Origin: Fusicatenibacter saccharivorans
GTDB lineage: Bacteria > Bacillota > Clostridia > Lachnospirales > Lachnospiraceae
Assembly (NCBI RefSeq): GCF_015557635.1
Contig: NZ_JADNOP010000004.1
Location: forward strand, 170,389-234,388
DNA length: 64,000 bases
Direction: 5' to 3'
Shown here: positions 18,810-29,429 of the stretch, in pieces
Layout: each line of letters opens with the position of its first letter
How positions within the stretch are numbered: position 1 is the stretch's first letter
The notes under the pieces: model-generated
Seen by the model: only the letters and a program-made list of their open reading frames with translations
The model's database searches: none
What the model was told of the DNA's origin: nothing
Program-made: the position numbers and the translations under genes

Positions 18810-19852
18810 GCCTCGCCTCCCTTCTGAAACATCGTCTCATGTGGGAAGACCGGCGGTGCGGTGAGAATCTGGTCGAGAACCGGTGCGGATTCCTCCTGCG
18901 GCACGCCGAGAACGCGCTCAAAGAACATCAGGAAGAAACGGCGCACATCGACCTGCGTCAGAATGTGGCTGTTCGGTGCTTTCTGATAAAAATTCATGGC
19001 ATCCACAACCGTCTGTCCGATGCAGAGGCCTCCGGTTTCTACCTGCGTATACGCATCAAAACCGCTGCAGAGCGACGGATCCACAAGATAAGCGGTCGCG
19101 AGCGGATCGTTGATCACGCATCCGATGACCTTTTCCTGTTTCCAGTGGAAATCAAAGTAGAAGCGCGTCAGCTCCTCAATGCGGGTTCCGACTCCTGGAT
19201 TTACGCATTTCATATATTCCACAAGATTCGGCGTCAGGACAATTTTTCGTGTGACATCCAGCCCGATCATATGAAGCTTTTTGCCTTCAAGCTGCGGCAG
19301 CTCGGAAAACGCGTGGAATACTTCGGCTGCGGCATCCGGGTCGCACCAGTAATTGTACTCGGCAACCGGGGAGCAGTTTCCATGGCTCTTATAGCTTCCG
19401 CCCATGGAGACAAGAGCCGTCAGGTTTGTCAGGCACTCCGGTGCGCGGGAGATGACTTTTGCAAGGTTCGTCATCGGTCCGAGGGCAAGAATGGTAACAT
19501 CAGGGGTTGCTTTTAAGGTTTCGATCAGGAAAGAAACAGCGTCCTTGTTTGGCGTAAGGCCTTCGGCATCCGGCCAGCCCGATTCGCCGAGACCGTCCAT
19601 GCCGTGGGTGTCCATCGCGTCCACGTAGTCGCGGACCAGAGGCGTCTCCTCGCCGACATAAACCGGGACATCTGGTTTTCCAATCATAGAAAGAATTTTG
19701 AGGGCATTTTTAGCGCCCATAGAAGCGGGTACATTTCCGCTGACTGTGGTGATGCCGGCAAGATCCAGCTCTTTCGAAGCCGCGGCAAGCATCAGGGCGA
19801 GAGAATCGTCGATGCCAGGATCACAGTCGATGATCAGTTTTCTTGCATTCAT
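18806..19852 (-). CDS. Inosine-uridine-type nucleoside hydrolase
   Basis: A 348-residue enzyme of the IUNH family, which splits N-ribosides into base and ribose. The N-terminal calcium-binding motif DCDPGIDD is at residues 9-16, and LALGPMTNLA and the MGG segment are conserved. The family covers purine and pyrimidine nucleosides, and some clostridial members act on queuosine. The start at 19852 follows AAAGGAGATTGG. The overlap with a downstream ECF S-component gene suggests uptake and cleavage of one nucleoside. Confidence 0.92.
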   Translation of the reverse strand: MNARKLIIDCDPGIDDSLALMLAAASKELDLAGITTVSGNVPASMGAKNALKILSMIGKPDVPVYVGEETPLVRDYVDAMDTHGMDGLGESGWPDAEGLTPNKDAVSFLIETLKATPDVTILALGPMTNLAKVISRAPECLTNLTALVSMGGSYKSHGNCSPVAEYNYWCDPDAAAEVFHAFSELPQLEGKKLHMIGLDVTRKIVLTPNLVEYMKCVNPGVGTRIEELTRFYFDFHWKQEKVIGCVINDPLATAYLVDPSLCSGFDAYTQVETGGLCIGQTVVDAMNFYQKAPNSHILTQVDVRRFFLMFFERVLGVPQEESAPVLDQILTAPPVFPHETMFQKGGEA

Positions 19853-20085
19853 TTTCCAATCTCCTTTGATGAAAATTTTGAGATACTTGGTTTTTTATAC
19901 TGGGAAGTTCACGAACCAGTCCGGACACCCGCAAAAAGACGGGAAAATCCGATTGCATAAATGCACGGGCAAGAGTATAGCACAGATAAAAAAAAAAATC
20001 CAGTAAAACAAACCTTGCCTGTTTTGAAAAAATCGGTTATGGTATAGAAAAGCATACAGCAAATGAGAACATGGGAGAAAAGAAA

Positions 20086-20553
20086 ATGGCAGATGGATTT
20101 TTAGCACCAACTGGGAAATTCTATCCCAAAACAGAAAATTTTCATGCGCAGACCGCGCGGGCGATTTTAGGTCCGGACGGCCAGACGGACGAGCCGATCC
20201 AGGAGCTTTTGCGCCGCGGTTATATTTTATTTGTAGGATTCCACAAACCAGGCGAACCGGAAAATCTCCATGCCGATATGGATTACGTCCTCGGCGGACC
20301 GGGGTATCCGGCGACCGAAGGGCAGAAGGCCTGGATTGCAGAACATACGGAAGAGCTGTCGAGAAAGCAGCAGTTTGACATCAACAACGACGAGACAAAC
20401 TTTGAGAACTTTTACATCAGCAATGTCCGCATGTTTCCCTGGTGCAAAGGGTGTGCCGAAGAGAAAGCGCGTGACCTCTGGGGCAATGCACAGAGCGAGG
20501 AGAAGCCGAAGCGGTGTGATGCGTGTCCGGCCTTCAGGAACCGTCCGCTTTAA
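20086..20553 (+). CDS. Unrecognised protein with two C-terminal CxxC motifs
   Basis: A 155-residue soluble protein I do not recognise. The middle contains a charged segment with HADMDYVLGGPG. Near the C-terminus it has two cysteine pairs, WCKGC and RCDACP, about 30 residues apart, which could bind a metal. The ATG at 20086 is chosen because GGGAGAA lies 7 bases upstream; an ATG at 20071 is in frame but has no site. It is on its own, just upstream of the rpsL promoter. Confidence 0.6.
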   Translation: MADGFLAPTGKFYPKTENFHAQTARAILGPDGQTDEPIQELLRRGYILFVGFHKPGEPENLHADMDYVLGGPGYPATEGQKAWIAEHTEELSRKQQFDINNDETNFENFYISNVRMFPWCKGCAEEKARDLWGNAQSEEKPKRCDACPAFRNRPL

Positions 20554-20687
20554 CGAAAAACAGAAAATGTCAGAAAATAATCTGGTGAGATTATAATAGG
20601 AAGAAAAAATACTTTTGCACAGTAATGCATCAATGGGGGAAATCCGCAGAAGCCGCGTAAATACGCGATTTTTTGCGAATTTCCCCC

Positions 20688-20716
20688 TTGACTTTTGAAA
20701 GGACAGACGCTATAAT
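20688..20716 (+). promoter_or_regulatory. Sigma-A promoter of rpsL-rpsG-fusA
   Basis: TTGACT, a 17-base spacer and a perfect TATAAT. The leader to rpsL is about 120 bases long. Confidence 0.82.
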
Positions 20717-20841
20717 AAACGAGCGTGCGTAAAAGACTGTTTTTTGTGCGCGCAAAAGCTGCAAAGCAATTATGTTGAACTAAAGCAGCCGTATGAAACC
20801 CCGTGGGACACACGGAGAAATCTATCAGGAGGTGAAATGGA

Positions 20842-21258
20842 ATGCCAACATTCAACCAGTTAGTAAGAAAAGGCCGTGAGACTTCCGTAAAGAAATCTAC
20901 CGCGCCGGCACTGCAGAAAAGCTACAATTCTCTGAGAAAGAAATCCACAGATATGTCTTCTCCTCAGAAGAGAGGTGTGTGCACAGCTGTTAAAACTGCT
21001 ACACCGAAAAAACCTAACTCAGCTCTTCGTAAAATCGCCAGAGTTCGTCTTTCCAACGGAATCGAAGTAACAAGTTACATCCCAGGAGAAGGTCACAACC
21101 TTCAGGAGCACAGCGTTGTTCTGATCCGTGGAGGAAGAGTTAAGGACCTGCCAGGTACCAGATACCACATCATCCGTGGTACACTTGATACTGCAGGTGT
21201 TGCTAACAGAAAACAGGCCCGTTCTAAATACGGTGCTAAGAGACCGAAAAAGAAATAA
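20842..21258 (+). CDS. rpsL: 30S ribosomal protein S12
   Basis: A 138-residue S12 with the conserved [11 protein letters not shown] loop (site of streptomycin-resistance changes) carrying the normal Lys, and the GRVKDLPG segment also unaltered. The ATG follows CAGGAGGTG. It is first in the str operon. Confidence 0.98.
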   Translation: MPTFNQLVRKGRETSVKKSTAPALQKSYNSLRKKSTDMSSPQKRGVCTAVKTATPKKPNSALRKIARVRLSNGIEVTSYIPGEGHNLQEHSVVLIRGGRVKDLPGTRYHIIRGTLDTAGVANRKQARSKYGAKRPKKK

Positions 21259-21398
21259 TTAAGTAAAACGAGTTCGAGATATATCTAGTATCACAAAAAA
21301 GCGAAATGTTGTGCGTTATTCCATAAATCCCCACGGCTGCGGATTTATAGAGAATTTACACGCGCGGACATACTGCAAATAAGTGTGAGTACCGATGA

Positions 21399-21902
<504 letters not shown>

Positions 21903-21917
21903 GAGGAGGAAAATCCG

Positions 21918-24035
21918 TTGGCTGGAAGAGAATATCCATTAGAGAGAACCAGAAACATTGGTATTATGGCTCACATCGATGCAGGTAAAACAACCCTGAC
22001 CGAGCGTATCCTGTACTATACCGGTGTTAACTACAAGATTGGTGATACTCACGAAGGAACTGCTACCATGGACTGGATGGAACAGGAGCAGGAGCGTGGT
22101 ATCACAATTACTTCAGCTGCTACAACCTGCCACTGGACTCTGGAAGAGAACTGCAAGCCGAAACCGGGCGCTCTTGAGCACCGTATCAACATCATTGATA
22201 CCCCAGGCCACGTTGACTTTACCGTAGAGGTAGAGCGTTCTCTTCGTGTACTGGACGGCGCTGTCGGCGTGTTCTGTGCAAAAGGTGGTGTAGAGCCTCA
22301 GTCTGAGAACGTATGGCGTCAGGCTGATACCTACAACGTACCGCGTATGGCATTCATCAACAAGATGGACATCCTTGGTGCTGACTTCTACAACGCTGTA
22401 GATCAGATCAAGACCAGACTTGGTAAAAATGCTATCTGCCTTCAGCTTCCAATTGGTAAGGAAGATGAGTTCAAGGGAATTATCGATCTGTTCGAGATGA
22501 AAGCTTACATCTACAACGACGATAAGGGCGATGATATCTCCATCGTTGATATCCCGGAAGATATGAAAGACGACGCTGAGCTGTATCACACCGAGCTGGT
22601 AGAGAAAATCTGCGAGCTGGATGATGAGCTGATGATGCGTTATCTGGATGATGATATCCCGTCTGTAGACGAGATGAAAGCAGTTCTGCGTAAAGCTACC
22701 TGCGAGTGTACAGCTGTACCGGTATGCTGCGGTTCTGCATACAGAAACAAAGGTGTTCAGAAACTCCTGGACGCTATTCTTGAGTACATGCCGGCTCCGA
22801 CCGATATCCCGCCAATCGAGGGTACCGATCTGGACGGAAACCCGATCGTAAGACATTCTTCCGATGACGAGCCGTTCTCCGCACTGGCATTCAAGATTAT
22901 GACAGACCCATTCGTTGGTAAGCTGGCATACTTCCGTGTGTATTCAGGAACCATGAACTCCGGTTCTTACGTACTGAATGCAACAAAAGATAAAAAAGAG
23001 CGTGTTGGACGTATCCTTCAGATGCATGCAAACAAACGTATGGAGCTGGATAAAGTTTACTCCGGTGACATTGCAGCTGCAATCGGATTCAAGTTCACCA
23101 CAACAGGTGATACCATCTGCGACGAGCAGCATCCGGTAATCCTTGAGTCTATGGAGTTCCCGGAGCCGGTTATCGAGCTGGCTATCGAGCCTAAGACAAA
23201 AGCAGGCCAGGGCAAACTGGGCGAGTCCCTTGCAAAACTGGCTGAGGAGGATCCGACCTTCCGTGCACACACCAATCAGGAAACTGGTCAGACCATCATC
23301 GCTGGTATGGGTGAGCTGCATCTGGAAATCATCGTTGACCGTCTGCTTCGTGAGTTCAAAGTAGAGGCTAACGTAGGTGCTCCGCAGGTTGCATACAAAG
23401 AGACCATTACCAAACCGGCAGACATCGACAGCAAATATGCAAAACAGTCCGGTGGACGTGGACAGTATGGTCACTGTAAAGTTAAATTCGAGCCTATGGA
23501 TGCAAACGGCGAAGAGATTTACAAATTCGAGTCTACCGTTGTCGGTGGAGCTATTCCGAAAGAGTATATCCCGGCTGTAGGCGAAGGTATCGAAGAGGCT
23601 ATGAAAGCCGGTATCCTGGGAGGCTTCCCGGTAGTCGGTGTTCATGCAAATGTATACGACGGATCTTATCATGAGGTCGACTCTTCTGAGATGGCATTCC
23701 ACATTGCTGGTTCTCTGGCATTCAAGGAAGCTATGCAGAAGGGAGCTCCGGTTCTTCTTGAGCCTATCATGAAAGTCGAAGTTTCCACTCCGGAAGATTA
23801 CATGGGTGATGTTATCGGTGATATCAACTCCCGTCGTGGTCGTATCGAGGGTATGGATGACATCGGCGGCGGAAAGATGATCCGTGGATTCGTGCCGCTG
23901 GCTGAAATGTTCGGTTACGCAACAGACCTTCGTTCTAAAACTCAGGGACGTGGTAACTACTCCATGTTCTTTGATAAATACGAGCAGGTTCCGAAAAACG
24001 TACAGGAAAAAGTTCTGTCTGCAAAAGCAAAATAA
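21918..24035 (+). CDS. fusA: Elongation factor G
   Basis: A 705-residue EF-G that drives ribosome translocation. G-domain motifs are intact: AHIDAGKTT (P-loop), [18 protein letters not shown] and NKMD. It starts with TTG after AGAGGAGGAA, an unusual start for so abundant a protein but with no better candidate nearby. It is 15 bases after rpsG and separated from tuf by a new promoter. Confidence 0.98.
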   Translation: MAGREYPLERTRNIGIMAHIDAGKTTLTERILYYTGVNYKIGDTHEGTATMDWMEQEQERGITITSAATTCHWTLEENCKPKPGALEHRINIIDTPGHVDFTVEVERSLRVLDGAVGVFCAKGGVEPQSENVWRQADTYNVPRMAFINKMDILGADFYNAVDQIKTRLGKNAICLQLPIGKEDEFKGIIDLFEMKAYIYNDDKGDDISIVDIPEDMKDDAELYHTELVEKICELDDELMMRYLDDDIPSVDEMKAVLRKATCECTAVPVCCGSAYRNKGVQKLLDAILEYMPAPTDIPPIEGTDLDGNPIVRHSSDDEPFSALAFKIMTDPFVGKLAYFRVYSGTMNSGSYVLNATKDKKERVGRILQMHANKRMELDKVYSGDIAAAIGFKFTTTGDTICDEQHPVILESMEFPEPVIELAIEPKTKAGQGKLGESLAKLAEEDPTFRAHTNQETGQTIIAGMGELHLEIIVDRLLREFKVEANVGAPQVAYKETITKPADIDSKYAKQSGGRGQYGHCKVKFEPMDANGEEIYKFESTVVGGAIPKEYIPAVGEGIEEAMKAGILGGFPVVGVHANVYDGSYHEVDSSEMAFHIAGSLAFKEAMQKGAPVLLEPIMKVEVSTPEDYMGDVIGDINSRRGRIEGMDDIGGGKMIRGFVPLAEMFGYATDLRSKTQGRGNYSMFFDKYEQVPKNVQEKVLSAKAK

Positions 24036-24109
24036 TTTAAGAAAAAGTACTGGTTGTGCAACCTTTCGCGGCTGCACAGCCTAAAAGTATTATTTTTCTG
24101 AGATTTCCC

Positions 24110-24138
24110 TTGCAAATAAGACGGAAATGCAATATAAT
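24110..24138 (+). promoter_or_regulatory. Sigma-A promoter of tuf
   Basis: TTGCAA, a 17-base spacer and TATAAT, about 95 bases upstream of tuf, giving it a transcript separate from fusA. Confidence 0.8.
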
Positions 24139-24232
24139 CAGACTTAGCAGGTTTACGATTCAGGTGGGTTCCTGCCACCAATTTAGTCTCAAAAAAGCCC
24201 ACTGGGCGCAATTTTAAGGAGGACATTTTAAA

Positions 24233-25426
24233 ATGGCTAAAGCTAAATTTGAAAGAACAAAACCGCATTGTAACATTGGTACCATCGGCCACGTTGACCA
24301 TGGTAAAACAACTCTGACCGCAGCTATCACAAAAGTACTTTCTACCAGAGTAGAAGGAAACACTGCTGAGAACTTCGAAGATATCGATAAAGCTCCGGAA
24401 GAGAGAGAGCGTGGTATCACAATCTCTACTGCACACGTTGAGTATCAGACAGAGAAAAGACACTATGCACACGTTGACTGCCCAGGCCATGCTGACTATG
24501 TAAAGAACATGATCACTGGTGCTGCACAGATGGACGGAGCTATCCTTGTAGTAGCTGCTACAGACGGTGTTATGGCTCAGACAAAAGAGCACATCCTTCT
24601 GTCCCGTCAGGTAGGTGTACCTTACATCGTTGTATTCATGAACAAATGCGATATGGTAGACGACGAAGAGCTGCTTGAGCTGGTAGACATGGAGATCCGT
24701 GAGCTGCTGAACGAGTATGACTTCCCGGGAGATGACACTCCGATCATCCAGGGTTCTGCTCTGAAAGCTCTGGAAGATCCGGCTGGCCCATGGGGAGATA
24801 AAATCATGGAGCTTATGGATGCAGTAGATAGCTGGATCCCGGATCCGCAGCGTGACACTGATAAAGACTTCATCATGCCTGTAGAGGACGTATTCACCAT
24901 CACTGGTCGTGGTACTGTTGCTACTGGCCGTGTTGAGGCTGGTGTTCTTCATCTGAATGAGGAAGTTGAAATCGCAGGTCTGAAAGAAGAGACCAAGAAA
25001 ACTGTTGTAACTGGTATCGAGATGTTCCGTAAACTCCTCGATGAGGCTCAGGCTGGTGATAACATCGGTGCTCTGCTTCGTGGTGTTCAGAGAACAGAGA
25101 TCGAAAGAGGACAGGTTCTGGCTAAACCAGGTACCGTTCACTGCCATACCAAATTTACCGCTCAGGTATACGTTCTGACAAAAGACGAGGGTGGCCGTCA
25201 TACTCCATTCTTCAATAACTATCGTCCGCAGTTCTACTTCCGTACAACTGACGTAACAGGTGTTATCACTCTTCCGGAAGGAACTGAGATGTGCATGCCT
25301 GGCGATAACGTAGAGATGACCATCGAACTGATCCACCCGATCGCTATGGATCAGGGTCTTACCTTCGCTATCCGTGAAGGTGGACGTACTGTAGGATCAG
25401 GACGTGTTGCTACAATCATCGAGTAA
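24233..25426 (+). CDS. tuf: Elongation factor Tu
   Basis: A 397-residue EF-Tu. [22 protein letters not shown] and NKCD motifs are complete. The ATG follows AAGGAGGAC. It ends RVATIIE. A second, diverged copy of its last 17 codons lies 10 kb downstream at 35518, past the mobile element, ending RVATLID. Confidence 0.98.
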   Translation: MAKAKFERTKPHCNIGTIGHVDHGKTTLTAAITKVLSTRVEGNTAENFEDIDKAPEERERGITISTAHVEYQTEKRHYAHVDCPGHADYVKNMITGAAQMDGAILVVAATDGVMAQTKEHILLSRQVGVPYIVVFMNKCDMVDDEELLELVDMEIRELLNEYDFPGDDTPIIQGSALKALEDPAGPWGDKIMELMDAVDSWIPDPQRDTDKDFIMPVEDVFTITGRGTVATGRVEAGVLHLNEEVEIAGLKEETKKTVVTGIEMFRKLLDEAQAGDNIGALLRGVQRTEIERGQVLAKPGTVHCHTKFTAQVYVLTKDEGGRHTPFFNNYRPQFYFRTTDVTGVITLPEGTEMCMPGDNVEMTIELIHPIAMDQGLTFAIREGGRTVGSGRVATIIE

Positions 25427-25482
25427 TCACTGACTAATATATATTGAGTACCGCAAGGTACATTGTGTCCAAACGTAAGATA

Positions 25483-25515
25483 CCCCGGAACCGTAAGGTT
25501 TCCGGGGTTTTTCTG
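25483..25515 (+). terminator. Terminator of tuf
   Basis: CCCCGGAA pairs with TTCCGGGG and is followed by T5. A diverged copy of this terminator and its upstream bases lies at 35762. Confidence 0.9.
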
Positions 25516-25620
25516 TACTCTAAGAAAAGAATTATTCGTAAATTTATCAGGTTAGTAATAGTGAAACATTTATCAGCAAGATGAAATACAGATAAATTTA
25601 TAATTAAAAAATAAGACCAG

Positions 25621-25640
25621 CGGTGCCAAAACGGTGCCAA
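25621..25640 (+). repeat. Left direct repeat, two GGTGCCAAA units
   Basis: Identical over 20 bases to 35397-35416 in the same orientation. Paired short direct repeats near both ends suit arm-type integrase binding sites or part of the att region. Confidence 0.7.
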
Positions 25641-25683
25641 AAAGAAACTCCTGCGAATGTTTGCTATTCACAGGAGTATTTTT

Positions 25684-26166
25684 TTACCAGCCTTTGATCT
25701 GTTTGATTTGTTCAGCACGTTCTGGATCACGATGATATTGTAATTTCAGACGGATAGTTTCCACAACTTCCTGTCTGGATTCATCATCAAGCTGATAGAA
25801 CGATGTAAGCAGATTATCTACATCAGGCATACTGTTCTTACCGAAAAGGTACATCAGCGGATACATAGAATTTTTTAAGTAAGTCTTTACACGACTTGCG
25901 TCTAATGCTCCGTTCAAACCGTCTGGAAGTGTAGGATAAATCTCTTCTTCCTTAATTGTGCCAGAAAATGGACTGGCAGAACATATCTCATTCACATCAA
26001 TTTGCAATTCATTCGCAAGTCTTAATGCAAAATCAAATCGAATATTGGAATCTTTTTGAATAATTGAATATAAGGTTGTAGCACTGATTCCGGTTGCCTT
26101 TGCAATTTTGCGGACATTTGTGCCTTTTTCATCAAGATATTTCTTTAAATTTTTACCGTCACCCAT
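25684..26166 (-). CDS. XRE-family repressor of the mobile element
   Basis: A 160-residue protein with an N-terminal helix-turn-helix (NVRKIAKATGISATTLYSIIQ at about 17-37) and a C-terminal domain of unknown role. The start at 26166 is chosen because AAGGAGGA sits just upstream; an earlier ATG would place that site inside the gene. It is divergent from xis-int, and palindromes in the gap are likely operators. It probably keeps excision and integration silent. Confidence 0.85.
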   Translation of the reverse strand: MGDGKNLKKYLDEKGTNVRKIAKATGISATTLYSIIQKDSNIRFDFALRLANELQIDVNEICSASPFSGTIKEEEIYPTLPDGLNGALDASRVKTYLKNSMYPLMYLFGKNSMPDVDNLLTSFYQLDDESRQEVVETIRLKLQYHRDPERAEQIKQIKGW

Positions 26167-26262
26167 AGAATCCTCCTTTTTCATATATTAGAAAATTACG
26201 AAAAACATAAATCTATAAAATATCATAACACAGACGTGGAATAAAATAAAGAAAAAATAGTG

Positions 26263-26341
26263 TACGAAGTTCGTAAAAATGTGTTTACGAAATATTGACA
26301 ACGATAGAAATACATGATATTATCAATTTACGAAAATCGTA
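26263..26341. promoter_or_regulatory. Repressor operators, TACGAA/TTCGTA palindromes
   Basis: TACGAAGTTCGTA at 26263-26275 and TACGAAAATCGTA at 26329-26341 are 13-base palindromes that bracket the xis-int promoter. A half-site (TTTACGAAA) lies between them at 26284. Confidence 0.75.
26295..26323 (+). promoter_or_regulatory. Promoter of xis-int
   Basis: TTGACA, a 17-base spacer and TATTAT, lying between the two palindromic operators. Confidence 0.78.
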
Positions 26342-26398
26342 CAGATATAGAAATACAGTAAACGTATTCTATATCTGGAGAGGAAAGGAGGAGGCAAT

Positions 26399-26593
26399 AT
26401 GGCAAGTTACAATTATATGATGAGTGCTGATGAAGTGGCACAGGAATTAAACTGCTCAAAATCTCATGCCTATAAACTGGTGAAAGCTATGAATAAAGAA
26501 TTATCTGCACAGGGATATATTACGATGGCTGGAAGAATACCAAAGGCGTTTTGGGCAAAAAAGATGTATGGCTATGAAATAGCAGAAAATTAG
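26399..26593 (+). CDS. Excisionase-like DNA-binding protein
   Basis: A 64-residue protein with a helix-turn-helix (SADEVAQELNCSKSHAYKLVK). Size and place, directly before the integrase, match excisionases of Gram-positive integrative elements. The ATG follows AAAGGAGGAGG. It should steer the integrase toward excision. Confidence 0.8.
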   Translation: MASYNYMMSADEVAQELNCSKSHAYKLVKAMNKELSAQGYITMAGRIPKAFWAKKMYGYEIAEN

Positions 26594-26604
26594 GGAGGAT
26601 CAAT

Positions 26605-27696
26605 ATGGCTTACAGAGAAAAAGACACAAAAAAATGGACAGCCCAGTGGTTTGAGACAAATGTCATGGGTGAGAAGAAAAAACGCAGAAAGCGTGGATTT
26701 GAAACAAAGCGAGAAGCATTGGAGTTTGAACGAAGCAAAAAGTTGAGCAATGAGCGAAGTATGGATATGAAGCTGAGCGATTTTATTGAGATTTATTTTT
26801 CAGACAAACAAAATGATCTGAAAGATCGAACAATCAAAAATAAAAGATATATGATGCAACAGCATATCGTTCCATACTTCGGAAATCAGATGATGAGTGA
26901 AATCAAGGCTTCACAGATTATTCAGTGGCAGAATGAAATTCAGAAAAAAGGCTATTCAGATTCTTATCTGAGAATGATTCAGAATCAGTTGACCAGTCTG
27001 TTTACACATGCAGCTAAAATCTATGACTTGCCGGTTAATCCATGCAAGAAAGTGAAACGAATGGGAAATTCAGATTCAAGAAGTTTGAACTTCTGGACAC
27101 TGGACGAGTACAAACAGTTTATACAGACAATGGAGCCGGGAACAAGATATTATCTTATGTTTGAGATGCTGTTCTGGACTGGATGCAGGATCGGGGAGCT
27201 GCTTGCGATTACAAAAGCTGATATCAATTTTGAAAAGAATCAGCTTAGTATCAATAAGACTTATTACCGGACAGGAATGCAGGATATTATCACAGAACCG
27301 AAAACAAAACAGTCCTTTCGGACAATCGAAATTCCGGAATTTCTGAAAGAGGAAATTAAGGAATTTGTAGATGGTCATTACGGAATGCCGGATACAGAAA
27401 GATTATTTCCGGTTGTTCAGGAAGCGGTACAGCATAAGATGAAACGGCAGATTGAGCTGGCAGGAGTGAAGAAAATTCGAGTGCATGATATCAGGCACAG
27501 CCATGTGGCTTATCTTATTGAGAAAGGTGTGGAACCGTTATTGATTCGGGACAGATTAGGTCATAAAGATATTCGTATCACATTGAACACTTATGGACAT
27601 CTTTATCCAAATCAGCAGAGAAAGATTGCAAATCTTCTGGATAATGAAAATGGAAATGCTGTTACCGGATTGGGAGAAGAAAGAGATGAATGTTGA
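26605..27696 (+). CDS. Tyrosine recombinase (integrase)
   Basis: A 363-residue tyrosine integrase. An N-terminal arm-binding domain (about 1-50), a SAM-like core-binding domain (55-150) and a C-terminal catalytic domain are visible. Catalytic residues align: Arg195 in TGCRIGELL, His294 and Arg297 in HDIRHSH, His320 in LGHKD and nucleophile Tyr330 in NTYGHLYP. It is 11 bases after the excisionase gene. An overlapping 24-codon frame (MNVEKAKEK...) begins at its stop codon and may be a coupling peptide or nothing. Confidence 0.95.
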   Translation: MAYREKDTKKWTAQWFETNVMGEKKKRRKRGFETKREALEFERSKKLSNERSMDMKLSDFIEIYFSDKQNDLKDRTIKNKRYMMQQHIVPYFGNQMMSEIKASQIIQWQNEIQKKGYSDSYLRMIQNQLTSLFTHAAKIYDLPVNPCKKVKRMGNSDSRSLNFWTLDEYKQFIQTMEPGTRYYLMFEMLFWTGCRIGELLAITKADINFEKNQLSINKTYYRTGMQDIITEPKTKQSFRTIEIPEFLKEEIKEFVDGHYGMPDTERLFPVVQEAVQHKMKRQIELAGVKKIRVHDIRHSHVAYLIEKGVEPLLIRDRLGHKDIRITLNTYGHLYPNQQRKIANLLDNENGNAVTGLGEERDEC

Positions 27697-27865
27697 AAAG
27701 GCAAAAGAAAAAGCCCAGATAAATAATCTGAGCAAGTTCTCTGATAATCAGATTCACTGATATACCATCTTGGCAGATTCAGTATATCACGAATCGGGAA
27801 ATACGACAATTCCCGAATATCTGTTCATCAGAGACTTGCCCGGAAGGGCAGGAGGAGATGATGGA

Positions 27866-28948
27866 ATGAATATGAATGAAAAAAATAAAATTGAGAATTG
27901 TAGAATAGAACCAAAACTGAAACTGATCAATATGGATTCAGTAGAGGTGGAACAGGTAGAATGGCTGCTTTATCCGTTTATTCCTTATGGAAAAGTGACC
28001 ATTATACAGGGAGATCCAGGAGAAGGCAAGACAACGATGGTACTTCAGATTATTGCAAAACTGACCAGAGGAGAGCCGATTCTTCCTGTTACTGATAAAA
28101 CGAAAACAAAAGAAAAACGAAGTGATGAAGTCGATAGTGAGAATGAAGATTTAGATGCTGAAGATAATATGCAGGAACAGTCTTCTGTGTCACCTGTAAA
28201 TGTAATCTATCAGACAGCAGAAGATGGACTTGGAGATACTATCAAACCCAGATTACTTGCTGCAGGTGCAGATTGTTCAAAGGTGCTGGTGATTGATGAC
28301 AGTGACCAGCCACTGACAATGGCAGATGTCAGATTGGAAGAAGCAATCGTGCAGACAAAAGCAAAAATGGTTGTTCTTGATCCGATACAGGGCTTTCTGG
28401 GAGCGGACGTAGATATGCACAGGGCAAATGAGATCAGACCACTGATGAAGCGTATCGCAGTGCTGTCAGAAAAATATCACTGTGCAGTTATTTTAATCGG
28501 TCATATGAACAAAAACAGCAACGGCAAATCTTCTTATCGAGGACTTGGCTCCATTGATTTTCAGGCTGCTGCAAGAAGTGTTCTGATTGTCGGGCGAGTG
28601 AAAGATGAACCGGAAGTAAGAGTGGTATGTCATACGAAGAGTTCTCTTGCACCGGAAGGAACGTCCATTGCATTCAGACTGGATAAGAATAATGGGTTTG
28701 AATGGATTGGAGAATATGATATCAGTGCCGATGAACTTCTTAATGGAGACGGAAGAGGACAGAAAAGTCGGAAAGCAAAAGAATTTCTCCTTGAGATACT
28801 GGCAAATGGAGGAATGACTCAGAAGAAAATTGCAGAAGAAGCAGAAGCCAGAGGAATCAAAAGTAAAACGCTATGGAACGCCAAACGGGAACTTGAAATT
28901 GATTCCGTAAAACGTGGAAAGCAATGGTATTGGATGTTGCCAGAATAA
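27866..28948 (+). CDS. AAA ATPase of the RepA/DnaB-helicase type
   Basis: A 360-residue P-loop ATPase with Walker A GDPGEGKTT and a RecA-like core containing VVLDPIQGFLG and LIGHMNKNS. A charged 40-residue insert follows the Walker A region. The C-terminus looks like a winged helix (KKIAEEAEARGIKSKTLWNAKREL). This arrangement matches RepA-like replicative helicases on mobilizable elements. The ATG at 27866 follows GCAGGAGG; the frame is open 32 codons upstream but without a ribosome site. It may support rolling-circle or autonomous replication of the excised element. Confidence 0.82.
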   Translation: MNMNEKNKIENCRIEPKLKLINMDSVEVEQVEWLLYPFIPYGKVTIIQGDPGEGKTTMVLQIIAKLTRGEPILPVTDKTKTKEKRSDEVDSENEDLDAEDNMQEQSSVSPVNVIYQTAEDGLGDTIKPRLLAAGADCSKVLVIDDSDQPLTMADVRLEEAIVQTKAKMVVLDPIQGFLGADVDMHRANEIRPLMKRIAVLSEKYHCAVILIGHMNKNSNGKSSYRGLGSIDFQAAARSVLIVGRVKDEPEVRVVCHTKSSLAPEGTSIAFRLDKNNGFEWIGEYDISADELLNGDGRGQKSRKAKEFLLEILANGGMTQKKIAEEAEARGIKSKTLWNAKRELEIDSVKRGKQWYWMLPE

Positions 28949-29015
28949 AAATGGAAGATGGCAAGATTACCATTTCTTAAGAAGAGGGGATCTTGCTACC
29001 TTGAAAGGAGAATAG

Positions 29016-29255
29016 ATGCAAAATAAAAGTGTACAGATTCCATACGAGTTATTCTTTCAGCTCTTGCAATATTTTTTGATGGATAACTACGATGGTGAAG
29101 AAATAATACGGTTGGGATTGGAGAAAAAACTGGATGCAATGGTGAATCGTGAAGTATACAGCAAATCCAAAACAGCACCAACGGAAGAAGAAAGAGAAAA
29201 GTTCCGGAAGGAATATCTGGACAGACGGGGAATACCGGAGAACTTTCGATGGTAA
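29016..29255 (+). CDS. Small conserved mobile-element protein, function unknown
   Basis: A 79-residue charged soluble protein with a hydrophobic first third (PYELFFQLLQYFLM) and a C-terminus ending GIPENFRW. I recognise the type from Clostridia integrative elements next to relaxase genes, but know no function. The ATG follows AAAGGAGAATAG. Confidence 0.68.
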   Translation: MQNKSVQIPYELFFQLLQYFLMDNYDGEEIIRLGLEKKLDAMVNREVYSKSKTAPTEEEREKFRKEYLDRRGIPENFRW

Positions 29256-29429
29256 AGGTTCTTTCTGAACACTTTATTACAGGAGCGTGTCACGCACCTG
29301 TAGATAGCAGACAAGGAGAATGTTGGTAAGGTGTAGTCGGGAGTTGACTGGCGTAGAAGAGAATTTTCAAAAGGGAGCCCTGATTCAGGGCGCCCCTGCG
29401 GAAACGGTAGATGAAAGGAGATTGGCACA

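Noticed and set aside
22944..24077. A 377-residue minus-strand frame inside fusA
   Set aside because: Shadow of a highly expressed gene; no start signals and no domain pattern.
23957..25336. A 459-residue reading frame on the minus strand across tuf and the fusA end
   Set aside because: It is the complement of strongly biased tuf and fusA codons, has no ribosome site or promoter, and matches no family pattern.
25434..25640. A 68-residue minus-strand frame starting MAPFWHRW
   Set aside because: Its start codons are simply the GGTGCCAAA repeats read backward, and it runs through the tuf terminator.
27687..27760. A 24-codon frame overlapping the integrase stop (MNVEKAKEK...)
   Set aside because: It could be a coupling peptide, but there is no supporting family or ribosome signal; only mentioned under the integrase.
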